A stretch of 64,000 bases of DNA, from the NCBI GenBank assembly GCA_942159475.1, contig OW804098.1:5866383-5930382 (forward strand), given 5' to 3'. The notes under the pieces were generated by a model. That model made no database searches. It saw only the letters and a list, made by a program, of their open reading frames with translations, and was not told the DNA's origin. Source of the DNA: Sthenelais limicola. Lineage: Eukaryota; Annelida; Polychaeta; Phyllodocida; Sigalionidae. Below are positions 33,001 through 44,118 of this stretch, in pieces; position 1 is the stretch's first letter, and every line of letters starts with the position of its first letter. Both the position numbers and the translations under genes were made by a program.

Positions 33001-35060
33001 CGATAAGATTATTTTGTAATTCATTAATCGAATATTTTACAAAAAAATCCAGCTGTGCAATCCAGCTGTGCAATGTTAGAGTGTTGTATAAGCCCTTGAA
33101 TACCTAATATATATTGTTACTTAGGACTCATTGCTCTATACATATGTTTGTATTGGCTTTAATGAAATATATGTTTAGATCATAAGTTATGATGAATAAT
33201 TAATGAGAAAATATAATATCCAGTTTAAAATATCAGTAGTGAAATAACCAGAACCAACCTTGCGACAGAATCTGATATCTGATACCATACACCTCCTTCA
33301 GTGAATGTTAGTCTGTGTTCATGTTGGAATGTGTCCATGCAGTATGAGAACTCTTGGTGGAACCATATCTGGTTGGATCCACATTCCAAACCAAAGTTGG
33401 GTGGGGCCAAACTTGGATGTGTCATCAATTACTGGTACAGTAAACCTTGCTTTAATTAACCAAGGAGTTTTCATATGCATTTACATATTGAAATGCTAAT
33501 GTACACACTGCCAAATTTACTCATTGTTTGACCAACAGGTCTGAATTCGCCCTGGTACTTGTATATATAAATACAAATTCAAATATTTGAAGATGGCCGA
33601 ACCAAGACAAAACCCAATGCAAATGTAGGTTGGAGGATATATGTTGCTATATGGATGTTTCTAGGTCAGAACATAGAACTAGCTCACATAGAATGATGTC
33701 TTCTTGTACATCAATGCTATGTTCCTATCCTCCCCGGCCCGTCTTACTAGCTGACACTTGACTTCCGGCTACAGTGTGTACGCATACTCGGCCGTCATCA
33801 CCGTCCACTTTTTAAAGAGAAATATGGAATATGACACATCCAGAGTATTACAGCGAGATTAATTTGGGTGTGGTGTCTTAGGCTATGTACTTGTATTATA
33901 TAAATATGGAATCTTTTTCTCATTTTCAATGCTGCCCACCACCCCACCCCATGGCTCCCGCTTCCCTCCTACGCTTTTGTTTTGGTGTCTAATAATACAC
34001 ATGCCTGTGTGAGGCATGTGTACCGCCAGCAGTAGTGGCGCCGTAGCGGCCGTAGCGGCTTGTTTAGGAACTAAAATGCGGCAATGGCTGTCGATTCGAA
34101 TCATAACACACCAATCGAAAGTGGTAAATGGGCTTATATCTTCTTTTCTAGACAATATTGTTCCAGTAATCACTAGCTCAGAACGTTGCTTACTAAGATA
34201 CGGTAAGAGTGAGAAGAGAGAATAAGCTCAATAAGCATGTATTTGGTGGGCAGGGACAGCTATAAATGTTGATTCTTGTAGTGTTGCGTAAAACCGTGAT
34301 AGCAGGTGTGACGTCATTGTGGGTAGAGATCCTGCCGATGGGCAGCTTCTTTCAGAAAAGAAGCGGTAGTCACAAAGTGTCTAGACAAAAACTTGAATCG
34401 AGGGAAAGATTGCTGGACCCTTTTTCTAAAAGATGAGAACGTAGTAGAGCATACACAGTGTTGCACTGTTGTGCTCTTAAACATGGACATGTATGTACTC
34501 GGGACATATTTAGGCATATTGTGAAAAGTAAAACATTAGTGAAGACCCTGACATGTATGAAATAACTGGACAGATATATTATAATCACCCATGCTCAAGA
34601 TACAATGGGCATACACAACATAAACACCAACTTTCAATATGATAAAGCCAAAGCAGAAGTAGCCTGTCAGCTAGTAGGGGCAGGGGTGGTGCTTCATAAC
34701 ATACTTACATAGGCCCAAGTATTAGGGCCAATGAGTAAGCCTTCCATGTGAGCTAGTTCTATGGTCAGAACTATGGATACAGTGTCACTGAACAAACCCA
34801 CCATTTATTGTTCTAAAACAACTAAAACCTTAACTTTGTGCTGTTTTGCACTATTTACTGTAAATAGATACTATTTACTATTGTATACAACCATTTCTAT
34901 TCATCTGTGTTTTGATTTTCAGTTTAGATCCAACCTTTTCATTTTTTAGTAATTATTGATTTAATGCATTTAATCTGATGTGACTTCATTCCAAACCCAT
35001 TCTTAAAAAGAGGAATAGCATTCCATAGAGTTTGATTATGCATCATGAATTGTGATGGAG
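30060..35060. other. long non-coding stretch
   Basis: No gene is supported. Frames here are short and compositionally ordinary. It contains the partner of the 15.3-kb dispersed repeat (31265-31432), an imperfect palindrome around 32080-32125, and a CG-richer patch at 34020-34060. Confidence 0.45.
31265..31432 (+). repeat. dispersed repeat, partner of 15262-15421
   Basis: Same blocks in opposite orientation: 'aaacagatacaagcaagattcc', 'tctgtgtccatgcgtcatt', 'atgaaaccat' and 'gttaaaagcaatctt'. Confidence 0.55.
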
Positions 35061-35746
35061 TCCTTTCATCAATTGAATTGAATTGAATTGAAAAATCTTT
35101 TATTTGTCATAAATATCATAGCAGTTACATTATAAATAGAAAATTGACAAATTGGTCGACAGACTTCTGGGATAGTCCCAGTTCTTCCAGTCGTTACCAT
35201 TATTTTTGGAAGAATATAAAACATGAACTAAACTAGAGGTTATAAATGGCAAGTTTGCGTATAAGAACAGGAGTAAATATGTATTTTTGGTCCACGTTAA
35301 TTAAGTACATAATTAAGTGTGTTAACATTTAAAAGCTATACTAAGAGTAAAAATATACGATCTGCTATGTCTTTTCCATACGATACAGTAGGAATGAAGT
35401 ACATAGTATGGCAAATTGTTAGGTTATGATATAATACAATATCATATGTGAGTAATATTAAGATTTGACAGTTCGATGTATTTAATATTCATTGAAGTTA
35501 GTAGGTTATATTTACTTAACCAGTCAATGGACACAACCTCTATTGTAGCCTGTCGGATGTACTTTCCTGAGGCTTTACATCTCATTTGTTTTAGTCTTCT
35601 TACTACTGAAAACTGTAAATGACATAAGTATAGGGAATAAAGTAATAAAATACAAATACAAAATAATAATGCGACATGTAGTTAATTAATTGAGATTCTG
35701 GTCGATACATATTTCTTTTTCTGGGGGTTTCACACTCCTGGTCCCT

Positions 35747-38674
35747 TTACTCTTTATTCTTGTATATTATTTCGATTTGTTTTCTGAATTCTTTTTTAGA
35801 GTCAACTGACTGAACATTTGTTTCTAGTGAGTTCCAGGCTTGTTTTGCTCTATATGAAAAGCAGTTTTGATATAGAGTTGATTTTGGGTGATTTAGAATG
35901 AATTTTTTTCTGTTTTTGGCATGACTTCTAGTGGGTAATTTTCGACAATCTAAATTTGAGATATTTTGGGCTAGGTAATGGGCGCTTTCAAGAGTGTGGA
36001 TCTCCCTTCTCACTTCGTTCGACAATATATTCATATCTTTCATTTGCTGAGTGACATTTGTTCTTTTACTTAGGTTTAGAACAGATCTGATAGCAGAGTT
36101 TAAGAGAGAGTCTATTCTCTTTAGCAGCTGCTTGTTTGTAGAGTAATAAAATATATCTCCCTGATCTATATTGGGGATAATTAACATTTTTACAATATTT
36201 CTTTTTTCTTTTTTGGGTAACATGTACCTAGCATTAGATAACAATTTAACCTTCCACTTTAGCTTATCTATAAGCTTCTTAGTGTGTGACTTGAATGACA
36301 GTTGGTCGTCGATTGTGAGACCTAGGTATGTATATTCACATACTTGAGCCAATGTTTCAGTTCCCAGGGTAAGATTATTATTATTATTTTGGGTATTTTT
36401 GGAATTTCTTTCTTTCTTTTTGAAGGTGACATATTGAGTTTTCGATACGTTCATTGATATTTTATTTATTTTACACCAAGTGTCTATCCAGTCCAGATCT
36501 TGTTGTAGTTTTTCGAATATTTGTGATTCGTTTTTACTGCTATAAAAAAGAACAGTATCATTTGCATAGTGTTGTATTACTGAATTTTGTACCACTTGGT
36601 GTAAATCGTTGATATATATGGAGAATAGGATCGGGCCTAATATGGTTCCTTGAGGTACGCCGAATGAGAGGTAACCCTGGGGAGAGATGAAACCATTGGC
36701 TTTTACACACTGCTCATGATTTGACAAATAATTCTCGAACCATTTATTTTCATTCTCTTGTATTCCTAATTTATGTAATTTTTCTAGTAATTTTTTGTGA
36801 TGTACGGTATCAAAAGCTTTTTTGAAGTCTAAAAATACAGCAGTTGTTAACTTATTATCATTTAAATTATTATAAACTACTTCCAAAAGGTCAATATGGG
36901 CTTGGGAGACGGAATGTTCCTGTCTAAATCCATATTGTTTTTGGTAGTATAGATCGTTTTCCTCTAGGTAGGCTGAAAGTTGATTCTGAATAATCTTTTC
37001 TAATATTTTTGCTGGCATATTAATGCCAGAAATGGGTCGATAATTATTTGTATTACTCTTAGGACCTTTTTTGTGAAGGGGGGTCACTACTGATTTTTTG
37101 AATGCATTTGGTACTACTCCATCTCGCATAGATAGATTCATGATATGACTCAGTTGATTAACCAGTGCCTGTAAGCAAGGTTTAAGAATTTTGCCTGGAA
37201 TGAATTCTAGACCTGAATTTTTATGCGGATCAATTTTTGTGATTATTTTTAATAAATCTTTTGAGGTAACGGGCTTAAATTTAAAAGGTGTATCATAGGT
37301 TTGATTACCCTTTTTGGCTTGAAGTTCATGCATTAACTTGATGCTGTCCTCCGAGGGATCAGGGATTTTCCTTGCAAGAGAGGGTCCGACATCTAAAAAA
37401 TAATCGTTAAATGCATTTGGTACATTTTTTGACTCTATGTTGTTATCATCTGAGTCAGTGAGGCTTATTTTGGTTGATACTTTTTGCTTTTCTGGACATA
37501 CAACACTGTTTATTGTTTTCCATATAGCTCTGGGATTATTTCTATTCATATATATTTCGTGACGAAGTATGGAGGCCTTCTTATTTCTTGTCAAAGTATT
37601 AACTTGGTTTCTAAGTTGTTTTGCTTCTATTAATAAATCTTTGTTTGCTAGCTTCTTTGCTTTTCTAAATTTTCGATCTCGTTCATTAATGAGTGTTGTT
37701 ATCTCAGGGGTGATCCAATCTGGCTTTCTCCTGACTCTATGGAAATTTTTGATTGGGCACATTCTATCTAGGAAATGTGTTATTTTAAATATTAGCATCT
37801 CCCAGCATTTGTTGGGGTCTGCGCATTGATAGAAGGTAGTCCAATCTTGGTCCCTCAAGATTTCATTAAGAATTTTTTGATCTAAATTTTTTGTATTTCT
37901 TGCTTTGAATGTATTTGTTTTGTAAGTGTTCCTATTTTTTTTTAGAGTGATAAAGGTTGGAAAATGATCCGATGTACTATTCTCTATGATTCCAGATGAT
38001 AACACAATTTTTGAGTTTGTATATATGTGATCTAGAAGTGTATTTGAGGACATTGTTCTGGTCGGTTCTATTGTTCTGGTCGGTATATCAATGAATTGAG
38101 TCAGGCTATATTTGTCAAATATAGCTTGTAATTCCTGAACTCTACTTCCATTTTTCTGGTTCAATAGATCAATATTTAGATCACCTGTTACAATAATATC
38201 AAGTGAATTGTTAAGTTTAGACAATATGTCATCGATTTGTTTTAAAAAGGCATTTACCTGGCCTCCTGGGGGCCTATAGATATTTACCACAATATACGAT
38301 TTTGACTTATTTTTCTTCACTATGACAATCTGAGCTTCAAGATCTGAATTGGTGGTTGATAACAGATTATAGGTATCAGAGTCAACTTCAAACTCATTGT
38401 TAACATAAATACAGAGGCCACCTCCCCTTTTCTTACCTGGTCGATCTTGTCTGACCAATTCGTAGTTGTCTAGGCGGAACATGTTCGTATGCGTTTTTTC
38501 CTGTAACCAGGTTTCTGTGAGACAGACAATATTAAGTTTGTTCATTGACAGTTCGATACAATGTTGTAAATTACTAAAATTCTTTTGTAGGCTTCTAATA
38601 TTCCAGCCAACAAGGCTAAAACCCTTGCTGGTTGCAAAATTAGAGAAATTATCGAGTCTAACTCCTGATGACAT
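35747..38674 (-). CDS. ORF2: AP endonuclease + reverse transcriptase (CR1/Jockey-like)
   Basis: 975-aa frame without stops. The endonuclease/exonuclease/phosphatase fold comes first: LVGWNIRSLQ, LTETWL, VVNIYRPPGG, VTGDLNIDLL, NTLLDHIYTNS and STSDHFPTFI (residues ~20-245), with the expected Asn, Glu, Asp and His positions. RT follows: VVTPLHKKGP, NNYRPISG, AVFLDFKKAFDTVHH (motif A), GVPQGTILGPI (motif B), QHYANDTVLFY (motif C), YTYLGLTID. Motif C reads YAND instead of YADD, so a metal-binding Asp is Asn (codon aat), and this copy should be inactive in reverse transcription. It would nick target DNA and prime cDNA synthesis in an active copy. Antisense frames here are shadows. Confidence 0.93.
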   Translation of the reverse strand: MSSGVRLDNFSNFATSKGFSLVGWNIRSLQKNFSNLQHCIELSMNKLNIVCLTETWLQEKTHTNMFRLDNYELVRQDRPGKKRGGGLCIYVNNEFEVDSDTYNLLSTTNSDLEAQIVIVKKNKSKSYIVVNIYRPPGGQVNAFLKQIDDILSKLNNSLDIIVTGDLNIDLLNQKNGSRVQELQAIFDKYSLTQFIDIPTRTIEPTRTMSSNTLLDHIYTNSKIVLSSGIIENSTSDHFPTFITLKKNRNTYKTNTFKARNTKNLDQKILNEILRDQDWTTFYQCADPNKCWEMLIFKITHFLDRMCPIKNFHRVRRKPDWITPEITTLINERDRKFRKAKKLANKDLLIEAKQLRNQVNTLTRNKKASILRHEIYMNRNNPRAIWKTINSVVCPEKQKVSTKISLTDSDDNNIESKNVPNAFNDYFLDVGPSLARKIPDPSEDSIKLMHELQAKKGNQTYDTPFKFKPVTSKDLLKIITKIDPHKNSGLEFIPGKILKPCLQALVNQLSHIMNLSMRDGVVPNAFKKSVVTPLHKKGPKSNTNNYRPISGINMPAKILEKIIQNQLSAYLEENDLYYQKQYGFRQEHSVSQAHIDLLEVVYNNLNDNKLTTAVFLDFKKAFDTVHHKKLLEKLHKLGIQENENKWFENYLSNHEQCVKANGFISPQGYLSFGVPQGTILGPILFSIYINDLHQVVQNSVIQHYANDTVLFYSSKNESQIFEKLQQDLDWIDTWCKINKISMNVSKTQYVTFKKKERNSKNTQNNNNNLTLGTETLAQVCEYTYLGLTIDDQLSFKSHTKKLIDKLKWKVKLLSNARYMLPKKEKRNIVKMLIIPNIDQGDIFYYSTNKQLLKRIDSLLNSAIRSVLNLSKRTNVTQQMKDMNILSNEVRREIHTLESAHYLAQNISNLDCRKLPTRSHAKNRKKFILNHPKSTLYQNCFSYRAKQAWNSLETNVQSVDSKKEFRKQIEIIYKNKE

Positions 38675-38977
38675 TTAGATATTATGACGAGTACTGCGGT
38701 AATGACTGACATATAGTATAATTATAAACAGTTATAGAAGGATCTAATTCACATATTTGTAGAGGCTAGAGTTTATGTAAGAGGTCGGAATATATTGTCT
38801 TTGTTGATTTTGGTGGATTAGTCTATATACGGTATCATTGACGAATGTTCTGGTTGGTCTCTTTATAGTTCCGATTGGTACTGTCGTAACTTGTGACGAG
38901 TGATATTAGGGAATAGTTCAGTTTTTGGTTTAATTTCATACGATTTTCAAATAAATTGAAATGAATACTCTACTCCA

Positions 38978-39438
38978 TCATGCTGCTTCTTGTTTTTGTG
39001 GCGTTAGCTCGTTTTTGACATCTCTGACGAGGTTTCCTTGGACGTTCTGTCCTTTCAATCTTTGTGACGATAGCTTGTTTGGTTCCGTAAGCAAGTTTGG
39101 GAAGCGGAAGCCCGCACCCCACTTCCTGTTTAGGGTCATTTCGAAGAAATGTTCATATGGTTCAGCGATAATTTTTGCTTTCAAATTCAGATTTTGATCA
39201 AACTTGTTGTATATTAGATCGTGCAATAGTTGTGTTTCATTTTCTTGGAATTTTTTATCCGGTTCGATATCGCCTCCGAGGTACTTGGCTTTGTACGGTG
39301 ACGCCGTTCTCCGAATCTGCTCGGCAGTTCCGGTTTCTCCCGCGCTGTGGGCTTTTAGACATTGATATGCCTGTTCTACCGATTGGTACCTTACCTTGTC
39401 ATAGTCAAATGGTGCTCTATGATTTATTTTGAAAATTT
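38978..39438 (-). pseudogene. ORF1 C-terminal NADAR domain, 5'-truncated
   Basis: The open frame continues up to a stop at ~39437-39435 on the minus strand. Blocks: VRYQSVEQAYQCLKAH, SPYKAKYLGG, LIYNKFDQNLNL, HFFEMTLNRKWGAGFRFP, then RLKGQNVQGNL and a stop at 38978. These correspond to the EHxxQxxKA, KFxQNxxL and E..xDxxWGxG motifs of NADAR. The first block (LSNF) is lost at the truncation. The text is clearly alike to 56180-56641. No ATG; it is the end of a longer ORF1. ORF2 starts 303 bases downstream. Confidence 0.82.
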
Positions 39439-39462
39439 AGCCATACACTCTGTTGGATTGAC

Positions 39463-39736
39463 TGTTATGTGAGAAGAGCGAAGCAACTGTTTAATGAAGT
39501 AGCATCAGCTACATATCTTCCTCCAGGATGTGGGTAAAGGAGTAGGGAGCGGAGCCCTTACGTAATACCTTATGGCTTAGCATGAATAAGTAGACTTGCA
39601 CAGTACTGGGTAGCTAAGCATAATTAGCGATTTTAGTAATGAGGTAATATAATAAATGGGTGATAATTAATAATTAATATAAGTATAATGTGGTTACACA
39701 ATGTTACATACTGTTACACAACATGACACGATAACA
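39463..39736 (-). mobile_element. solo LTR of the Gypsy-like family
   Basis: Ends TGTTAT..ATAACA (inverted). The body aligns with 27230-27490. It lies at the 5' break of the NADAR element. No gag or pol on either side, so probably a solo LTR left by LTR-LTR recombination. Flanking 5-bp duplications are not apparent. Confidence 0.7.
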
Positions 39737-40157
39737 CAGGGTTCGGTCACTGACAATGTGTCTGAAATTCTAGACTTTTCTTCCCCCATAGAGAGACAGA
39801 AGACCTAGCCTTCCTCATGTATTGCATCTTTATAATATGGTCAATTCTATTTTATTTGCGTCCATGGGGCTGAAAAATAGTAATTTTTCAAATAGGTCTG
39901 ATTTAGACATGTTTGTTATAACACAAAACTAGATGTTTTCAAGGGTTTTCGTGCTTAAATTGGTAAGGTTATCTCTTGGTATTAGCTGAACTATAGGCAA
40001 TGGGTCAAGTGAAGGCCAATGTACATGTACCACCCTTGCCGCACCATTTCATTCCGCACTGTACTTACCGCGACAGCAACGCAACAGCTTACCTAACCGT
40101 GACTCACGCCCATGCTACTGGTGTGCGTCACCGCGCCCACTGAGAGCCCTTACCGCT

Positions 40158-40201
40158 CCCTACATTGCCCCGCCAACCTCCCTACATTGCCCCGCCAACC
40201 T
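40158..40201. repeat. 21-bp direct tandem duplication
   Basis: CTCCCTACATTGCCCCGCCAA occurs twice in a row inside a C-rich, comparatively GC-rich patch. Confidence 0.85.
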
Positions 40202-40279
40202 TGCCGTGAACCTTTCCCCTGAGCTCTTCCCCCAATAGTTGCTTCACAAACTGGCGACGTTATGAGATGACATCTCTAC

Positions 40280-41957
40280 ATGTATGGGTCCCAATTAGAA
40301 ATGTGTACACTTGGACTTTTTAACGTCTTGACTAGCTGGCGAAATGGCATAATTATAAAACATTTTTCCACAAACAGAAGTGTATTTGAATTTACAGAAC
40401 CAATTCTTAAAGGGATAGATAGCGGAAAAGTTTCGGTCGCCACCTATAACGACGTGGCCAAAGCGTTTAATTCTGTTGACCATATGATTTTGATGAGAAA
40501 ACTGGAATGCTATAAGATCAACCCATGTATTATAAAAATTATCAAAGAGTACCTAACTGATAGGATCCAATGCACTAAGCTCGGGAAACATTTATCCAAT
40601 GAAGTCTTAATTAATAAAGGGGTACCCCAAGGCAGCTTGGTGGGCCCCTTAATCTTTTTGATTTATGTAAGTGATCTTCCCCGATGTATTAGAGATGTAA
40701 GAGAAAATGTTGAAGTTTCGGTTGATATAAACATCACCATCTATGCTGATGATACCACTGTGACGGTAACCGGCACTAACATAAATGATTGTATTGCTGT
40801 CTCGCAACGCTCTACTAATTCCATCAGTAAGTGGATGCGTGATAACAAACTTATTTTAAATGCTGACAAATGTCAATTGCAATTACTTGGATCGAAACGC
40901 AAATTGAATCGCATTAACCTTGATAACATTGGTAAAAATTATGTCGATGGCAAAGCTATTAAGCTAGCTAAGAATGTAAGATACTTGGGATACGTTATAG
41001 ATCCCTTCTTATGTTTCGATTGTCACTTTATCAAAATGAGATTCACTCTTCAGGCAAAAGTAAATATATTAACGAGGTTAAGATCATGCCTTGACAAGAA
41101 GATTACATCACTAATTGTGAAAAGCCATGTCTATTCGCTAGCCGAATATGGGAACATTTTCTTTAATATGGCAACAGCTAGTAATGTAAAAAAAGTACAG
41201 AGTGTCCTGAATAGGGCGGTTCGTTTAGTATATTGGAATGAAGAGAGGAGTTTGGAAGATATGTGTGAAGACCTCAATGTCATCAGTTTCAAAAGAAGGG
41301 GGGAGATTGCAATTATGAACCTGATGTATAATTTCAAGGAAGATCAATCTAAAATTGTAGTAATGCCACGTGCCACACGACAGGCGGAAGGAATTAACTT
41401 AATCCAAACGAATCCGAGGTCCGAGAAATTCCTGAGGTCTCCACACACAAAGGGGCCAAGTGAATGGAACAAGCTTACACCTCGCTTGAAAATATTACCG
41501 TGGCCCAAACTAAAACAGCATTTGAAAAATGTGAGATAAATTGTAAAAACCGGGATGGAAGAGTTGAGTCTAGTAAAATTATACTGGACGGATAGTAAAA
41601 TTATGAGCTTAGAATGGCTGTATAACAGTCAAAAATCGGTGTAACAAATGAGTTTTTTGTTTTTATATTTGCGAAAACAAATCATGTTTTCTTCTGTTTT
41701 TATTTTCTTCGTTCTCGAGGCTAGAAATACAAAAAAATGTAGTAGTGATCTGTATAGGTAATGATGATTGAGAGAGTAATATTGGTGAAATGTCACTTAA
41801 TACCAGACGTTTTGAAGATATAATAGATATGTACTTAATGGATTAAACGGATAATGTTTTTTGTATTGATTATTAAATATCGTTTGTACTTGGAGATTAG
41901 ACGTATCACTGTTGTGAATATCTGCCAATAAAATTGTTTAAAAAAAAAAAAAAAAAA
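40280..41957 (+). mobile_element. 5'-truncated non-LTR retrotransposon with poly(A) tail
   Basis: Begins inside RT and ends with CCAATAAAATTGTTT and an A17-18 tract (41940-41957). A simple poly(A) tail, unlike the (CAATT)n tail of the 35-39 kb element, marks it as a different family. Genomic sequence resumes at 'ttaattatgcaac'. Confidence 0.85.
40370..41539 (+). pseudogene. reverse transcriptase fragment of ORF2
   Basis: One open frame, ending at 41539; recognisable RT starts at about 40370. Blocks: STNRSVFEFTEPI, VATYNDVAKAFNSVDHMILM (motif A), GVPQGSLVGPLIF (motif B), ITIYADDTTVTV (motif C intact), VRYLGYVIDPFL, then LNRAVRLVY and the C-terminal GPSEWNKLTP. The endonuclease and RT fingers are missing, so it is 5'-truncated. 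The Asn in AFN replaces the more usual Asp of AFD. Confidence 0.85.
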
Positions 41958-43246
41958 TTAATTATGCAACGCATAAAACCCAAGCCAGAACAATCGCCAT
42001 TACTCCTTCGGAGATACAATTGTACTGGACAACTTCCTCCATGATCGAGAAACCCCCTCTATTTCTCATTGTCCAACACCCAAAAGTTACATGAGTGCCT
42101 AAGTTAGAGCCTTAGGGAGAGATTGGACTAAGATTTTTTAGCTCTTACTGGTATAATTACGGCATAACAGACCTCTCGCGTTGACGCCTCTAGGGCTCTA
42201 TAGATCGGTGTTGCCATTGCTCCATGCTCGATCTGTCCCTATTGTGGTCGCACTTACACCTTGTGGCAATGTAGTAAACTAACAGAAAGTCAGAACTCGG
42301 AGAATGTTTTCTGACCCTCCCACCAGGTAACGCCACCAGCAGCGCCACCCAAACAGCTATAAACAGGGAATCCACATCGCCGTATCATGGGCATGATCGG
42401 CGATGGGGTCCACAGGATTAAAGCTAAAAAACAAAACAATTTGGATGCGTCGGCAGACGCCAAAGGAGGGAGGGAAGCAGGTAGGGTCTTGATAGTGTTA
42501 ATCAACAAAAACAATCTATATTTATGTAGTAAATAACCCAAGACTTCCCCGTCGTTCCCATCAAATTGTGTCGCCCAAATCACGTTGCGCCCCCAGCGCC
42601 CACCTGGTGCCATCATACCCTCTGGACAGAGTACCTTGAATATTTCTTATATTTCTAATAATAAGGGGGTATATAGTTTGGTAACTCTGTGTGTGTGTGT
42701 GTCTCTCTCTCTCTATCTCTTTGGGAATAGCCCATATGAGTAATTCTCCCAAACGAGAATTCATTGAATCTCTACAATTGTTAGTGTTCATATAGCAGGG
42801 CTGCGTTGCTTCTTTATTTTTATTAAACTTGGGTTTTAATGCGAGCTAACACAAAATTTATACAGATTGCAAAAAAAATTGGTGAATTACTACAATTTGA
42901 TTCCTGAGCTAAAAAATAGGCCTATAGAGATTGCTATTTCATTGGAGCAACACTTTTGTGGCAAATATTGCGATTGCTAAGGTCAGATTGAGAAGGCTGG
43001 GGGCAATATTTCGATTCCTACACCTATGATACCGCAATCATTAAATGCAATTTAATATTAATGTTTTGTCTTGGGATATTTCATTTTTTTTAAGCTAATA
43101 GTAGATGTAACGTGACAAAAATATTCCAAAATGATATGTGTAGATCAATTTAATTCAGATATTACATAAATAATGTGTTTTTTCATATGATAAACATGTG
43201 TGCATGTTTAGAAATCATCTTCTTCAGCAGAAAGAATATAATTGTG
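41958..43246. other. no gene seen; contains a GT/CT microsatellite
   Basis: Short frames only. (GT)n then (CT)n at 42689-42719. Confidence 0.55.
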
Positions 43247-43665
43247 ATGTGTTCCAGGAAAATGAGGCATAAGTCGCAAAAATTGATATTTTTCAAAGTG
43301 CTTTTTTCACAAGATTTCTTTATTGAAATGTTCTGATATTTAGATGGTTTAGCACACAGTTTACAGTCATATAAATCCAAGTAACAAATTTCAGGACATT
43401 GTATTAAATATATTCCTGCGTTTTGAAGACCTTCGTATGAAGTATATTTAGTCACTTTACTTACTTTAATTACCCATCTAGAAACATTGCAAACCTTTTT
43501 TTTCAAAAATAAAAATATCAAACTTAAAACATAGAAATACTTATTAGGTGTCCTAGTGTTTACTGTCATTGGAATAACCTTGATCTCCTCTTTTCAAATA
43601 ATATGGTGATATCTCAAAATGCATTTTTTGCGACTTATGACTTATTTTCCTAAAACGGATCACAT
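43247..43665. mobile_element. 419-bp MITE with inverted ends
   Basis: Left end ATGTGTTCCAGGAAAATGAG, then GCATAAGTCGCAAAAA; right end, reversed, ATGTGATCCGTTTTAGGAAA, then ATAAGTCATAAGTCGCAAAAAA. The terminal ~40 bases are thus imperfect inverted repeats. A minus-strand frame within (about 43300-43500) encodes Cys-rich text (ICYLDLYDCKLCAKPSKYQN) that I do not recognise. Single-end copies of the family occur at several other places in the window. Confidence 0.6.
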
Positions 43666-43678
43666 ATTTTCTAAATGT

Positions 43679-44118
43679 GCCTGTGTGTGGTGCTGAGTGT
43701 GGTGGTGCCGGGTCAGAGCGGGTCGCCTTGCTCTGTCCCGGCACTGCTAGCCAGTTACCCGGGCCTCCGGTCTAGTCACCCGGTTCTCCGGGTGCGGCCG
43801 GCTGGCTGGGCGCGATCTGATCATTTCTCCTGCTGCAGGGAGTTTTTAACACGAGATGTCGCTACGTGGTTTTGTATGTGATATTATTGTATTTTACTGC
43901 TAGCTATTATTTGTCTGGTTGCTTGTGTATTGTAACACCATATTTGCTTTTTATTTTCTTATTTATATGCCTCTCTCCTGTGGAGTTGAAGGTCCCTGAC
44001 TACGGAAGTGTGCTGTTCGGCGAATAAAAGCAACCATTGCTAGCAAGGACTCGGAGATCAGTGTTGCCTATTGTTGTATTTTCCAATGATCGCCGGGATA
44101 GTGAATGGCAGACATTAC
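43679..44118 (+). mobile_element. possible solo LTR, GC-rich
   Basis: Runs from TGTGCCTGTGTGTGG to GGCAGACATTACA. GC-rich first half, a T-rich middle, then CGGCGAATAAAAGCAACC (44020) and ~90 bases to the CA end. The layout suits an LTR. No partner copy is seen. Confidence 0.35.

Larger units (their letters stand above)
35069..39440 (-). mobile_element. non-LTR retrotransposon with NADAR-tailed ORF1 and EN-RT ORF2
   Basis: Minus-strand element. The 3' end at 35069-35090 is a (CAATT)n-type short tandem tail rather than poly(A), preceded by 'ctgtcgaccaat' and 'aaaagattttt'. The same terminal text occurs at 62513-62620, so at least two copies of the family lie in the window. ORF1 remains only as its NADAR end (39438-38978). 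ORF2 is complete and follows after ~300 bases. The 5' part is lost at ~39440, next to a solo LTR. Confidence 0.88.
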
